DNA from: Gloeotrichia echinulata CP02
Lineage (GTDB): Bacteria; Cyanobacteriota; Cyanobacteriia; Cyanobacteriales; Nostocaceae
Direction of reading: 5' to 3'
Assembly: GCA_038087035.1 (NCBI GenBank)
Contig: CP051187.1
Location: 4,035,001-4,099,000 of the forward strand
Length of the DNA stretch: 64,000 nt
This document shows, one piece after another, positions 43,762 to 52,390 of the stretch. The translations under genes and the position numbers were made by a program. The notes below the pieces were generated by a model, which saw only the letters and a program-made list of their open reading frames with translations, searched no databases and had not been told where the DNA came from. Numbering within the stretch: position 1 is the first letter of the stretch; every line of letters starts with the position of its first letter.

Positions 43762-43854
43762 AATATACCTATTTTACGATCGCTGATGTTTGCTGTTAGC
43801 ACCCTTAGCTCTAGCACTCTATTTTTTCTGAGTATCATCCAAGCTAATGGCTAA
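43762..43854 (+). pseudogene. MAPEG-family membrane protein, 3' part
   Basis: Immediately after the IS605 right end, the plus frame reads NIPILRSLMFAVSTLSSSTLFFLSIIQANG and stops at 43854. This is the C-terminal membrane helix of a MAPEG protein and fits the 5' part at 41500. About 40 codons between the halves are missing, so the insertion was accompanied or followed by a small deletion. Confidence 0.85.
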
Positions 43855-44247
43855 AATGGGCTTAAGCACTTCCAAATTCAAAATAAAAGTACGCCATCCC
43901 TAATCCCTGTCTCATCAACCAAGATCTCAAATCCAACATTTTCTATGGCTGCTACTTTTTCTTTTGAGACTTTGATAGACCATAATTAGCTAACGCTGTC
44001 GATCAAACCAGTAGGGTGCGTTACAGCTTTGCGGCTAACGCACTGTACAAATTTGGCATGGTATGCTTTTACCAAAATACGTCGTTTCAGGCTTTGATTA
44101 ATTATTACTTTGATGGTAAACAGACCCGCGTTGTAGGGGTTTAGCAATGCTAAACCCCTACGACATCTCCGGTTTTTTGCAGGCCATATTTTGTATTTTT
44201 TGTCAATGCGTAAGTCCTAACAGCTTTGCGGCTAACGCACCACCAGA
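43855..44247. other. Intergenic region with hairpin repeats
   Basis: Contains a GGGTGCGTTA palindrome family member (44011-44043), a second partial copy (TAACAGCTTTGCGGCTAACG near 44217) and a perfect GTAGGGG hairpin whose inner arms are TTTAGCA/TGCTAAA (44133-44161). The minus strand 43880-43985 resembles coding sequence (AAIENVGFEILVDETGIRDG) but is too short to assign. No gene called. Confidence 0.6.
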
Positions 44248-45162
44248 CTACCAAGAAGACATGAAATTCCAATCTGCAGAATCTTCTGTGTTTTCTACTG
44301 CATCTTTTGGCTCGTCTTTTGGCTCGGAGTAATTTTCAGCTTGCATTAACTTCTCATATTCTCCTGAATCAACCCACTTTAACAACTCAGCAGCTCGCAT
44401 CACTGACCACGGAAAACGGTATTCCATGAAGCTGAAGATTTTGGTAATCTGATCTAAATTATCAAGATTAATGTTAGAAAATTCACGAGCTTGAGTTTGA
44501 AAATCTGCTATGGTATCTGCATTCAGGTAATCACTCGGTAAACCAGCTAGCTTCATCAATGAGGTGATTGCTACATCAATATTTTGACACGCTAACAAAC
44601 CTGCGCGATCTGTAGTCAATCTAGACATCATAATCCAATTATAGAGAGCTACTTCTATCCCATTTGCTGCTAAACCCCCGAATCCCAATGTTGTGCTGCT
44701 GATGAGATTTTTTATAAGTGGCATGACATTTGCCATTTGCTGATAAACTATGTATTTACCCTTAATTCGAGCAATTTCATAGCCAAAAGCAAATAATAAT
44801 TCATCGTGTGAATACCATTCCATTGCTTCTAAATTCACACCAATCATCGGCTTTTCTACGCCTATAGCATAGGACTCAATACATCCATGACCTCGAAACA
44901 GGTATAATTCTGGCTGTGGGGACAAATCTAAAATCTGACATGTTTCTACAAATGCATCATACAATTTCGGAAAGTTTCGCGGTGTGACTCTAAATTCACA
45001 GCCGATGGTTTGCATTCTCAGTAAACGATCAATTCCATATTCGTTTACCTTCTTCAACAATAAAGGCAGCCCAGGCATTTTATTCAAAGAAGCTAAAGCT
45101 TTCTGATCAAAAGGATGCTGGTAACTTGTTATATTTAATCCGTCAAATACTTTTCGTGTCAT
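44248..45162 (-). CDS. M48-type peptidase homologue with lost zinc site
   Basis: 305 residues resembling the cyanobacterial M48/HtpX-like membrane peptidases. The membrane segments and the C-terminal RAGLLACQNID phrase (normally after E..ADRAGLL) are conserved. The zinc motif is gone: where HELGH is expected the protein reads YEIAR (ELLFAFGYEIARIKGKYIVYQ), and the later Glu is replaced in MMSRLTTDRAGLL. So it is probably a pseudo-peptidase. ATG 45162 is preceded by AAGGA inside the end of the DUF2358 gene; the two form an operon seven bases apart. Confidence 0.75.
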   Translation of the reverse strand: MTRKVFDGLNITSYQHPFDQKALASLNKMPGLPLLLKKVNEYGIDRLLRMQTIGCEFRVTPRNFPKLYDAFVETCQILDLSPQPELYLFRGHGCIESYAIGVEKPMIGVNLEAMEWYSHDELLFAFGYEIARIKGKYIVYQQMANVMPLIKNLISSTTLGFGGLAANGIEVALYNWIMMSRLTTDRAGLLACQNIDVAITSLMKLAGLPSDYLNADTIADFQTQAREFSNINLDNLDQITKIFSFMEYRFPWSVMRAAELLKWVDSGEYEKLMQAENYSEPKDEPKDAVENTEDSADWNFMSSW

Positions 45163-45169
45163 TAAATTA

Positions 45170-45577
45170 TCATCCTTTTTGCCAAAACTGCTGTAAAATT
45201 TCCCCTGGTTTCCTATCCCAAGTGTCAATATGCTGATATATCAAGCCATCTAAATTAAATTGATACGTGGAATAACCATTAAAAAATAATTTCGCCTTCC
45301 AGGGAACACGCAATACACCCCGCACTGTCCATTTAGCTAAAATCGTATCTTCGGCTGACTGCTCAACTTCATGTACATCAAAGTAAATTTCGCTAAAAAA
45401 TAGCCGTGCATGAAATCGCAGCGTCCAAAAAATAATCCGATAGTTAAATTTATATTTAAATGTATTTACTGGGTCTTGAAAATAGATATCCTTGCTATAT
45501 ATAGCATAGGAGATATCTTTCTCAAAAAGTGTCGGTAAATCATGTTTGAGAGTTGCTATTACCTGTTCTACCTGCAT
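45170..45577 (-). CDS. DUF2358 family protein
   Basis: About 135 residues: MQVEQVIATLKHDLPTLFEKDISYAIYSKDIYFQDPVNTFKYKFNYRIIFWTLRFHARLFFSEIYFDV..., a single NTF2/SnoaL-like domain known as DUF2358, found across cyanobacteria and plastids. Function unknown. ATG 45577 is preceded by GGGGA; the GTG at 45589 is less likely. First gene of a two-gene operon with the pseudo-peptidase. Confidence 0.82.
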   Translation of the reverse strand: MQVEQVIATLKHDLPTLFEKDISYAIYSKDIYFQDPVNTFKYKFNYRIIFWTLRFHARLFFSEIYFDVHEVEQSAEDTILAKWTVRGVLRVPWKAKLFFNGYSTYQFNLDGLIYQHIDTWDRKPGEILQQFWQKG

Positions 45578-45794
45578 TGTATTCCCCACACCTGCTTAAA
45601 CAAGATTCCTCAAAAACCTCTCCACCCGTTGCCAAATTGAAGATGTCCTCCTACTAATTACACCACCTCTACTTAAATCCGACAAGGTGGGATTGGTTCA
45701 CCTAACTCGGCAAAAAGTCAAGACGCATCAAGATTTGATAACAAATGTTGGGAAGTGGTGCAGTCTCTTAACAAGATTTAATATTGATTTAACC

Positions 45795-45920
45795 CAATAC
45801 AGTTCAGTTAGGCTCGAATGATATACACTGTAGGGGCACGGCATCCAAAATTTTTTGTTCTAATGACAATTTTATTCGTGCCGTGCCCCTACGACAATTT
45901 TCCTTAACTGAACTGTATTG
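45795..45920 (+). mobile_element. MITE family A with perfect 10-bp target duplication (copy 3)
   Basis: 126 bp, ends CAATACAGTTCAGTTAGG and TTAACTGAACTGTATTG, flanked by TGATTTAACC on both sides (45785-45794 and 45921-45930). Its core is a GTAGGGG hairpin (outer 45830-45843/45880-45892) split by a 35-bp AT-rich insertion. Confidence 0.93.
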
Positions 45921-46122
45921 TGATTTAACCGGGGCATTTTTTGACAATTTATCAATCAAAAATCGCTTAAACCCTGAAGCAATAGGATTTGTGGATTCAC
46001 TACCAATGCTGTTTGGTATCACAACAAGTTTGTGCTATGAATCAACCCATTTTTGTAATTTCGTGAGATAATAAGATTGTGAGGTAAAGAACGGACATAT
46101 CTTCAAGAGAAAGGGGGAAAAT

Positions 46123-46578
46123 ATGAAACTCCACTTTTTAGCGGCTCTAGCCTTAGCTACTCCCCTAGTTTTTATTAGCTCAGTACAAGCTGGGAATCCA
46201 CGAGATTTACAAAGGCTGTTGACCACTCGTGAATGTGTAAGTTGCGATTTATCGGGAGTTAACCTCAGTGGCGCTCATTTAATTGGTGCTGACCTCAGAG
46301 GCGCAAATCTTCAAGGAGCAGACCTGACAAAAGCTAACCTAGAAGGTGCTGACCTAACTGGCGCAAACTTGCATGGTGCAAACTTAACTTCAGCTTATGT
46401 AACCAATGTGAATTTGAAGCTAGCCAATCTCAACGAGGCTAATTTAACTCGCGCTACAATTCATGATTCTAATGTCTACAAAGCATCAATGAACAATCTC
46501 AATATCACTGGTGCGGAAATATTTAACACCGGAATCGGTATTGGTGGTGAGGATGCACAACTTCCCGATTGGAAATAG
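46123..46578 (+). CDS. Secreted pentapeptide-repeat protein
   Basis: 151 residues with a Sec signal peptide (residues 1-23, cleavage near VQA-GN) and about 15 pentapeptides of the A(D/N)LxG type (SGAHLIGADLRGANLQGADLTKANLEGADL...), which form a right-handed quadrilateral beta helix. The repeats become irregular after residue 90 (VNLKLANLNEANLTRATI). A CVSCDLSG motif precedes the helix. Periplasmic location predicted; function unknown. ATG 46123 has AAGGGGG ahead. Confidence 0.85.
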   Translation: MKLHFLAALALATPLVFISSVQAGNPRDLQRLLTTRECVSCDLSGVNLSGAHLIGADLRGANLQGADLTKANLEGADLTGANLHGANLTSAYVTNVNLKLANLNEANLTRATIHDSNVYKASMNNLNITGAEIFNTGIGIGGEDAQLPDWK

Positions 46579-46628
46579 GCTCAACTAAGTGCTGGTGTTC
46601 TCAAATTTATAGATTTTATAGCTCTTAT

Positions 46629-46670
46629 AGCTCGTAGTTGCGCTTTAGCGGTTTAGCACAACTACGAGCT
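46629..46670. repeat. CGTAGTTG inverted repeat, family E (copy 1)
   Basis: Perfect 12-bp arms AGCTCGTAGTTG and its complement around an 18-base loop. The core CGTAGTTGCGCT recurs in a larger 80-bp foldback at 56780-56859. Confidence 0.75.
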
Positions 46671-46866
46671 TATCAGTTAACACATTTTTCACCTAACCCT
46701 TTGATTAAGGCAGGTGTCCATACCATAAAAAAGCTTATTTGTCTAGGCAATTTGAATACAGAAGAACTTATATTACAGATTTAATATCAATCCATGTGGG
46801 TTAATTGACGATCGCAGCTTAAGATAGCTTTAATATCAGATAAAATCAGCTTTTATGCCTGTATAA

Positions 46867-47180
46867 GTCAGCAACCCAGCCCTAAAGGGACTGAGCTTGT
46901 AAGAGAAATCAAGCAAGATGTGCTGACCAGACCACCTAGCAATAGGTAGCCGTTATTTGAGTCACGACACCTCGGAATGCGTTCGCCCTTGGCGTTGCCG
47001 AAGGCTAGCTAGTTCCCTGCTCTGTCGCTTGTGATTAAACAGTTCTAAGGTCACTGGAACAGTGTTGCAAGCCTAACAAGCTCTTATAACTGGTCGAAGC
47101 TAACTTTACCCCGAAAGGGTGGCTCCTGGCTGCGCCACGCTGCGCGAACGGAGCAAAACCATTATGCGTACAGGATTGGG
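46867..47180 (+). ncRNA. Candidate structured RNA (HEARO/omega-RNA-like or mobile-element relic)
   Basis: The first 60 bases close a perfect 7-bp stem (GTCAGCA 46867-46873 with TGCTGAC 46921-46927) that encloses two inner hairpins: CAG.CCC with GGG.CTG, and GCTTG with CAAGC. Further stems follow: ACCTA/TAGGT (46934-46947), CACTG/CAGTG (47052-47064) and ACCC/GGGT (47108-47119). The whole looks like one folded RNA of about 300 nt. Its size and style recall HEARO/omega-RNAs next to IscB-type genes, but no IscB follows. Strand and extent are inferred. Confidence 0.35.
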
Positions 47181-47704
47181 AGATTTGAAATGGTAATTGT
47201 CCCATTGAAAGTGCAATACAAAAGCACACCAAATTAAACAATCCCAAGGCGGTAATGGATCAACAAGATTAACTGCGACTAAAGTCGCCGAGTCGTTTCC
47301 CTCTCAGGTCTAAAGACGCTGAGTTTCCCACATCCCACGAGGTTCTATGAAAGGTGGACTGATTTTTGCATGATTTGTGCTTGCATGAGTACGATTATGG
47401 GCAACTGACATGGTATGGGATAATCGCAACATCAGGGTTCGAGTTGATTTAAAAAACAGAACTCAGAAAAGCGCTGATTTTAATATCTCCTACCGCCTTT
47501 CGACTTCTATCCGCCTACAGACTTTCTACCTTGTAGTTGATGAAGTAGTGGCTAAGGAGCAATTATGGTGATAGGACACTAAAACCCTTGGACGAAACTC
47601 AGTTGTGCTGATGCTCTCTCTCGCGCATCACCTAATCAACAGCCTTTTGCTTGTCATTGTCCGGATTAGACAAACTCAACTGTCACAATTTAATGGGAGC
47701 GAAA

Positions 47705-48133
47705 ATGCCAGAATCAGATTTTACAGAAACCAAGACTCCAGAGGCAACCATGCCAGATATCAACAACCAAACAGGAACTATAACCAAGCTCCAGCCTCCG
47801 GCGCAGTCTCAAGAGCAATGGTTAAAATACGGTGAGCAAATTTCTGCTTTTTTAGGGACACTACCCGAATACCTGGGAAGCTTCTTTAATCAATACAAGC
47901 AGCCCTTAATTTCCGTTGGTTTAATAGTCGGAGCAATTGTCGCCGTTAAGGTACTCTTGGCGATATTGGATGCTTTGAATGATATTCCCTTAGTAGCACC
48001 TACCTTTGAGCTGATTGGTATTGGTTACTCTAGCTGGTTTGTCTATCGCTATTTACTCAAAGCCTCAACCAGACAAGAGTTAACTCATGAAATTACAACA
48101 CTCAAATCACAAGTTGTTGGTAAAGAAGCTTAG
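47705..48133 (+). CDS. curT: CURT/CAAD-domain thylakoid membrane protein
   Basis: About 142 residues with a variable acidic N-terminus, an amphipathic helix (QWLKYGEQISAFLGTLPEYLGSFFNQYKQPLISVG), two membrane segments (about residues 77-97 and 104-124) and a coiled tail (STRQELTHEITTLKSQVVG). This is the CAAD domain, as in CurT, which bends thylakoid membranes and is needed for thylakoid biogenesis. The start ATG 47705 is chosen because GGGAG lies five bases before it. A near-perfect terminator follows at 48221. Confidence 0.87.
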   Translation: MPESDFTETKTPEATMPDINNQTGTITKLQPPAQSQEQWLKYGEQISAFLGTLPEYLGSFFNQYKQPLISVGLIVGAIVAVKVLLAILDALNDIPLVAPTFELIGIGYSSWFVYRYLLKASTRQELTHEITTLKSQVVGKEA

Positions 48134-48220
48134 GGAGCATCATCTGTTACGGATGTAGTGCAAAACGTAATTTTGCAGCCTAATGGGGCTGAACATTGCG
48201 CCTGCTTTCTATGAATGCTG

Positions 48221-48270
48221 GTGAAAGTGGTCAAGTGGAACTCTCAAACAACTTGACCGCTTTCACTTTT
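48221..48270 (+). terminator. Intrinsic terminator of curT
   Basis: Arms GTGAAAGTGGTCAAGT and ACTTGACCGCTTTCAC pair over 16 bp with one G-U, around a 14-base loop, followed by TTTT. It lies 88 bp past the curT stop and just before the convergent SLH gene, so it can end both transcripts. Confidence 0.85.
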
Positions 48271-48274
48271 AGGG

Positions 48275-49333
48275 TTATAGAGGCGATCGCACAATGTTTT
48301 GAGATGGAAAGGCTTCCAATCTGCCGGTGCGTACCAAAGCTTGATGAATCATAGCCGCTACCTCAGCACGGGTAGCTTCTTTGTTGGGAGCAAAAACTTT
48401 TGGATCGGGATAGTTAACTACAAGACCATTGGCTGTAGCCGCTGCTACCTTCTCAGTAGCATATTTAGGGATATCTTTGGCATCTTGATAGATATTTAAA
48501 ACTTTGTCAGCAGCACCAGGTGCTTTCAAATTCAACCCTGTCACCAGGGAAACTAAAACCTGTACCCGCGTAATCTTTTGTTCTGGTTTGAACGTTTCAT
48601 CAGGGTAGCCTGATAAAAATCCGCTACCGATGGCTTTGTTAATTACTGGAGTTGCCCAGAATTTTGCTGCAACATCCTTAAATTCTATTGCCGTTTTGCC
48701 AAGGTCTTTGTCAAAGGCTTGTTCTAGTATAGCAGCAAATTCCGCACGGTTAACAGCCTGATTGGGTCTAAAGGAATAATCTGGAAAACCTTTTATAATA
48801 CCACGAGAAGAAAGAACATTAATAAAACGCCCTCCCCAGAAATCATTGGGTACATCGTTAAACGCAATTGGTGGGGGAATGGTTGACTTCTTCTTTGCGG
48901 GAATTACTAAAGAAAATTGTACTTTATTGGCCTTGACAGCAGGTGCTACAGGTGCTTTACTTTGCAAATCATCGGGGGTGACGTTGGTAGATGGTAATAC
49001 TGGGGCAGGAGTCACCAAGTTAGTTACAAATGGAGCCGTGCTAGGTTCGGTAACAGGCGTAGTTATTGGCGTTGGTGAATCCTTGCGGTTAGGATCTGCA
49101 TTTGCTTCCCCATTCCGAACAGAACCCGCTGCTGGATTTGGCTGTAGGCTCTCCATCGGAGTCGAGGGAGGAGGTGACAGCAGGTTTAAGTTCCAGCCTT
49201 CGTCCCGACGGGAAAATGACCAAAACAGAATTGCGCCGATAGTAGTGAAAGCAACCAGAACGGCGATAAATTCATCAAAGCCAAGGGCAGTGGTTCCAGA
49301 TGACTTAGGATCGGTAGGAGGTATATTTGTCAT
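48275..49333 (-). CDS. Membrane-anchored protein with three SLH domains
   Basis: 352 residues. One membrane segment (about 22-42, EFIAVLVAFTTIGAILFWSF), then a Pro/Thr/Ser-rich linker and three S-layer-homology domains at about 165-340: FNDVPNDFWGGRFINVLSSRGIIKGFPDYSFRPNQAVNRAEFAAIL, FKDVAAKFWATPVINKAIGSGFLSGYPDETFKPEQKITRVQVLVSL, and YQDAKDIPKYATEKVAAATANGLVVNYPDPKVFAPNKEATRAEVAAMI. The SLH part binds secondary cell-wall polymers or peptidoglycan, linking inner membrane and wall. Convergent with curT. Start ATG 49333. Confidence 0.88.
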   Translation of the reverse strand: MTNIPPTDPKSSGTTALGFDEFIAVLVAFTTIGAILFWSFSRRDEGWNLNLLSPPPSTPMESLQPNPAAGSVRNGEANADPNRKDSPTPITTPVTEPSTAPFVTNLVTPAPVLPSTNVTPDDLQSKAPVAPAVKANKVQFSLVIPAKKKSTIPPPIAFNDVPNDFWGGRFINVLSSRGIIKGFPDYSFRPNQAVNRAEFAAILEQAFDKDLGKTAIEFKDVAAKFWATPVINKAIGSGFLSGYPDETFKPEQKITRVQVLVSLVTGLNLKAPGAADKVLNIYQDAKDIPKYATEKVAAATANGLVVNYPDPKVFAPNKEATRAEVAAMIHQALVRTGRLEAFPSQNIVRSPL

Positions 49334-50554
49334 CGTAAGTTACCCCGATAGCAGTGTAATTTGCATATAACCTCAATTAAGCCATAGATGACTGTTTTAC
49401 ACCACTCCCTGTTTGATACAAAAAATAAAAAGTTATATCATGTTCGGTTGATCGCTTATAACCCACATTCCGCACTTCAAAATGTATTATCTCTGTTTTC
49501 AATAAAAATTTCTAATAATGTTCAAGATATTAAGTATTAATACTAGCTTAAGTCGGATTCTATGTTATTGATTTAACCATCACTAAACAGGTTTTGGAAA
49601 TCTATGCGTATTACACGATGAAGTGCGGAAAGCCGGGTGAAAAATTATTCCTACTTACTTTACATTTATTAATAAATTGGTTGGAAAAATTCACGATATT
49701 CTTAAACACAAACATCTACTTTTATGCATTTATTTTTATTTCATCATAGAAATAAAGTTTTGATGAATATACGTAAATCAGGTTTTTTTTTAACCGTGAA
49801 TAGATTCTTCTCTTTGCAATTCGTAATTGTGAACAAAATTGTCAGTTTGGCTATTTTCAAGCATTCTCGACTATTCGGAGTTTTTCGGAGGATTGGTTTT
49901 GGGATTACCTAAAGAAAATACTGAGATTAAGTGCTTGACAACTTAAAATAAGAAGGTAATATGATAAATATACCGAGATAAATCAAGGATTAAGAATGTA
50001 TTGTGAATGTAATAGGAGGTATGCATCTGATGATGTTTATGTAGCGAACGATTTATCGCTGTCAGCTTTTGTGAAATTTTGAATGGGTATTCCATTTTGG
50101 ACGCGCTGTATTAGTCTGCGATTCTGCAGCAATTATTTGTCAAGCCAAATGTAATTGACGGCTTGTATCCTGAAGTAATTGGCAATTTGTTGTAATTGCT
50201 CTTTGGCGCTTTTGGCTTTTGGTCACAAACAATATATCTATCGGCTTCTGTTGTTCAGAAAGCGCTTTTTAGGCTGCGAAAATTATTTGGATTAAACCTT
50301 ATTCGCTACTTTGAGGTAGTGATAAGAGTTTAATTGACTGCTGTTTTACAGTGGGTAATTTTCTGTAATTCTATTTGGCGAAAGTTTCCTATGCTGAGTG
50401 CGGGTTATACGTATTCCGCGCTGAGTGAGATTCTTTCCGTGATTACGGTGCCTGACGGGTAGGTAATGCGGCAGTCTGCAGCTAGTTGCTACAGGTGTAT
50501 TTTCGACAAAAAAATCTCACATTCTTTGTAAGCTTTACCTAATAGGACTTTCAA
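49334..50554. other. 1.2-kb non-coding region before a PEP-CTERM gene
   Basis: No gene recognised on either strand. The left 200 bases belong to the SLH promoter. A strong AGGAGGT lies at about 50015, leading only to short frames (for example a seven-codon MHLMMFM). The 62-codon frame at 49724 has no support. The region may contain a long leader for the PEP-CTERM gene or a lost gene. Confidence 0.5.
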
Positions 50555-51355
50555 ATGAAAAAACCTGCTCTTCTCATAGCCCTGTCAACACTCGCATCTG
50601 CGAGCATTTTTGCTCCTTCTTCTGCCCACGCCTTTGAACTTAGTACAACACAAAAGTTACAACTAGTTGCAACACAAGCACAAGCTCAGGATTTATTTTT
50701 TCTCTCTGGATTTTTAGATGGTGAGACTAAAAATCAGGGAATACAGAGTGGATTTTTGAATTCGTCAAGCTTTTCTTTAAACCCACAAGGAACAATTAAG
50801 GACACAGATTATACTGCTAACTATCTTGGAACTTTTGACTCCAACAGTGACCTAGTTAATTGGACTATGACAGGAAACTATGGACAAAGGGCATGGAGTA
50901 GTTCTGGTACTGCTAAATTTCAAAATAATAATGAAGAAATAATTTGGAATAGCAATGGTTCTATTAACCCCGACTGGGAAGTGAAAGGCGGGTTGAAAAT
51001 ATCTTTAGGTGGAAACCAACCGCTTAAGTATGATTTCAGTTTAGGCGGGGGAATAACTGATAAGGTTGGCAACAGAGGAGGAAAGTATGATTTATTGGGA
51101 AGCATTAGTAAAGATTCTGAAAACGGCTTTTCCACTGGTATAAAAGGAAAATATGAGGAGACAAATAAAGGCACTTCCAAACAGATTCAAGTTGAAAGCA
51201 AAACTAATAAAAATGGAACTACTATTACCGTACAAGCTAAAGCTAGTAGCGTACCGGAACCTCTTACCATCTTAGGTTCAATAACAGCACTCGGATTCGG
51301 TATTGGCTTTAAATGTAAACAAGCCAAAGCAGCCCTAACAAAAAAGATATCTTAA
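50555..51355 (+). CDS. PEP-CTERM exported protein
   Basis: 266 residues. Sec signal peptide at 1-26 (ALLIALSTLASASIFAPSSAHA-FE), a beta-rich Gly/Asn-rich body without recognised domain, and a C-terminal sorting signal VPEPLTILGSITALGFGIGF followed by basic residues (KCKQAKAALTKK). PEP-CTERM signals are processed by an exosortase and mark proteins for the exopolysaccharide or outer surface. The exosortase is not in this window. Start ATG 50555, with a long upstream leader. Confidence 0.87.
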   Translation: MKKPALLIALSTLASASIFAPSSAHAFELSTTQKLQLVATQAQAQDLFFLSGFLDGETKNQGIQSGFLNSSSFSLNPQGTIKDTDYTANYLGTFDSNSDLVNWTMTGNYGQRAWSSSGTAKFQNNNEEIIWNSNGSINPDWEVKGGLKISLGGNQPLKYDFSLGGGITDKVGNRGGKYDLLGSISKDSENGFSTGIKGKYEETNKGTSKQIQVESKTNKNGTTITVQAKASSVPEPLTILGSITALGFGIGFKCKQAKAALTKKIS

Positions 51356-51379
51356 ACAAGTCTGGAATCTCCTATGAAT

Positions 51380-51780
51380 CTGAGGGGGTGACAAAACCCT
51401 TTGAACCAAAGACGCAGTAAGGGTTTTGAACGCTTGTGCCATGAAAAGATCAACATCATTTCTCGGCTTTATTGATTCCATTCTCAATAATCACAGCCCA
51501 AAAGTCTGATTTTTCTGTTGGGATAGGTTCCCAATTTGTTTTGAGCGTTTCAAGGCTCACCCTCAATACGGTTCGGTTAAGGCTAAAAAATAAAAATGTG
51601 TAGGTTGGGTTGAGGAACGAAACCCAACATTTGCGAGGGTTTGTTGCGTTTCACTTCCCTACGGGACGCTACGCGAACGTTCAACCCAACCTACGAATAT
51701 TCTTAACCGAACCGTATTGGGCTCACCCTTTGATAATCCTTATTTGATAAGGCTTTGAGACTAAGTTGTCACCCCCTCAG
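51380..51780 (+). mobile_element. Family D inverted-repeat element, split by a family A MITE
   Basis: Terminal inverted repeats of 15 bp: CTGAGGGGGTGACAA at 51380-51394 and TTGTCACCCCCTCAG at 51766-51780. Without the inserted family A MITE (51564-51719 plus one 10-bp duplication) it is about 235 bp. No coding capacity. Confidence 0.75.
51564..51719 (+). mobile_element. MITE family A with perfect 10-bp target duplication (copy 4)
   Basis: 156 bp, ends CAATACGGTTCGGTTAAG and CTTAACCGAACCGTATTG, flanked by GGCTCACCCT on both sides (51554-51563 and 51720-51729). The interior matches the copy at 25179 but lacks its 45-bp AGGCACGTAGACCCGAAGGG-type insertion. It is nested inside the family D element. 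Confidence 0.94.
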
Positions 51781-51790
51781 CAATAATAGT

Positions 51791-52390
51791 ATGTCTACCC
51801 TGACGCAGAATCGCCGTATAGGGAGGTCATTTCAGGAATTTGTTCAAAGAAGCATGGCGTACCCTAATGAAAACTGGTATTTGTTTGCCTCTCCTGCTAG
51901 ACAGGCGCAGAGCGGTGTGGCTTCTGTTAGACCTGACTTTACAGAGAGAGTAACTAATCTTGATGCTGCGGGTAATGTACGATCTGACGACCAGGGTAGC
52001 TTTGTCGAAGTTAAAGCTACTGGAGCTGTTCTCAACTTAAGTTACTATCGATATCAAATCTTAGGTCATATCGATGCTGTTTCACGGCGCCCAGCAGCAA
52101 GATTTGGTAGAGGTGCTGCACGTGTTTTGTTCATTACTACATCAGATACTACTGCTTCACCTCCTGACACTATAGCAGAGGCAAATAGGCTAGGCATCGG
52201 AATTTGGAAAGCGATTGTCTGTACAACGGCTCAACCTGGTGGGTTATTACAAGTGGGTCCAGCCGTTCCATTAAATCCAGAGATTTACGCGCCAAATATA
52301 CCATCACCAGTTTCGCCAGGTGTTCTTAATGACTTAGCGTTACCCGGAACTGCTCCAGCAGGTTTAGAAGATGCAGAGGGAGGATATTAG
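51791..52390 (+). CDS. PD-(D/E)XK nuclease toxin-like protein
   Basis: 199 residues from ATG 51791 (MSTLTQNRRIGRSFQEFVQRSM). The nuclease core shows the helix, then RPDFTERV (Asp49), SFVEVKATG (Glu73, Lys75), i.e. D-x23-E-x-K, followed by SYYRYQILGHIDAV. It looks like the restriction-endonuclease-fold toxin domain that ends polymorphic toxins, but without a delivery domain. A Pro/Ala-rich tail follows (PLNPEIYAPNIPSPVSPGVLNDLALPG). The next gene overlaps its stop and is the probable immunity protein. The gene begins ten bases after the family D element, so upstream parts may have been lost. Confidence 0.7.
   Translation: MSTLTQNRRIGRSFQEFVQRSMAYPNENWYLFASPARQAQSGVASVRPDFTERVTNLDAAGNVRSDDQGSFVEVKATGAVLNLSYYRYQILGHIDAVSRRPAARFGRGAARVLFITTSDTTASPPDTIAEANRLGIGIWKAIVCTTAQPGGLLQVGPAVPLNPEIYAPNIPSPVSPGVLNDLALPGTAPAGLEDAEGGY

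Larger units (their letters stand above)
41708..43763 (+). mobile_element. IS605-type element with divergent tnpA and tnpB
   Basis: About 2.05 kb. Left end: a possible cleavage motif TTGAA at 41708 and a 12-bp hairpin CCCCACCTAAAA/TTTTAGGTGGGG at 41732-41774. Right end: CCCCATCT/AGATGGGG hairpin at 43725-43754 followed by TCAA at 43760-43763, the right cleavage tetranucleotide of this superfamily. No terminal inverted repeats or target duplication, as expected. It interrupts a MAPEG gene. Both transposase genes look intact. Confidence 0.88.
46579..47704. other. Long non-coding stretch before curT
   Basis: 1.1 kb without a credible gene. It has a 12-bp hairpin (46629-46670) that may end the pentapeptide-repeat transcript, a structured-RNA candidate (46867-47180) and about 250 bases upstream of curT that probably hold its promoter. 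The 70-codon minus frame at 47035-47247 lies across the stem-loops and is not supported. Confidence 0.6.

Noticed and set aside
47035..47247. 70-codon minus frame in the structured-RNA region
   Set aside because: Lies across conserved-looking stems, no homologue recognised.
46579..47400. tmRNA, RNase P RNA, 6S RNA or group II intron
   Set aside because: None of the conserved cores of these RNAs that I know (for example intron domain V) could be found.
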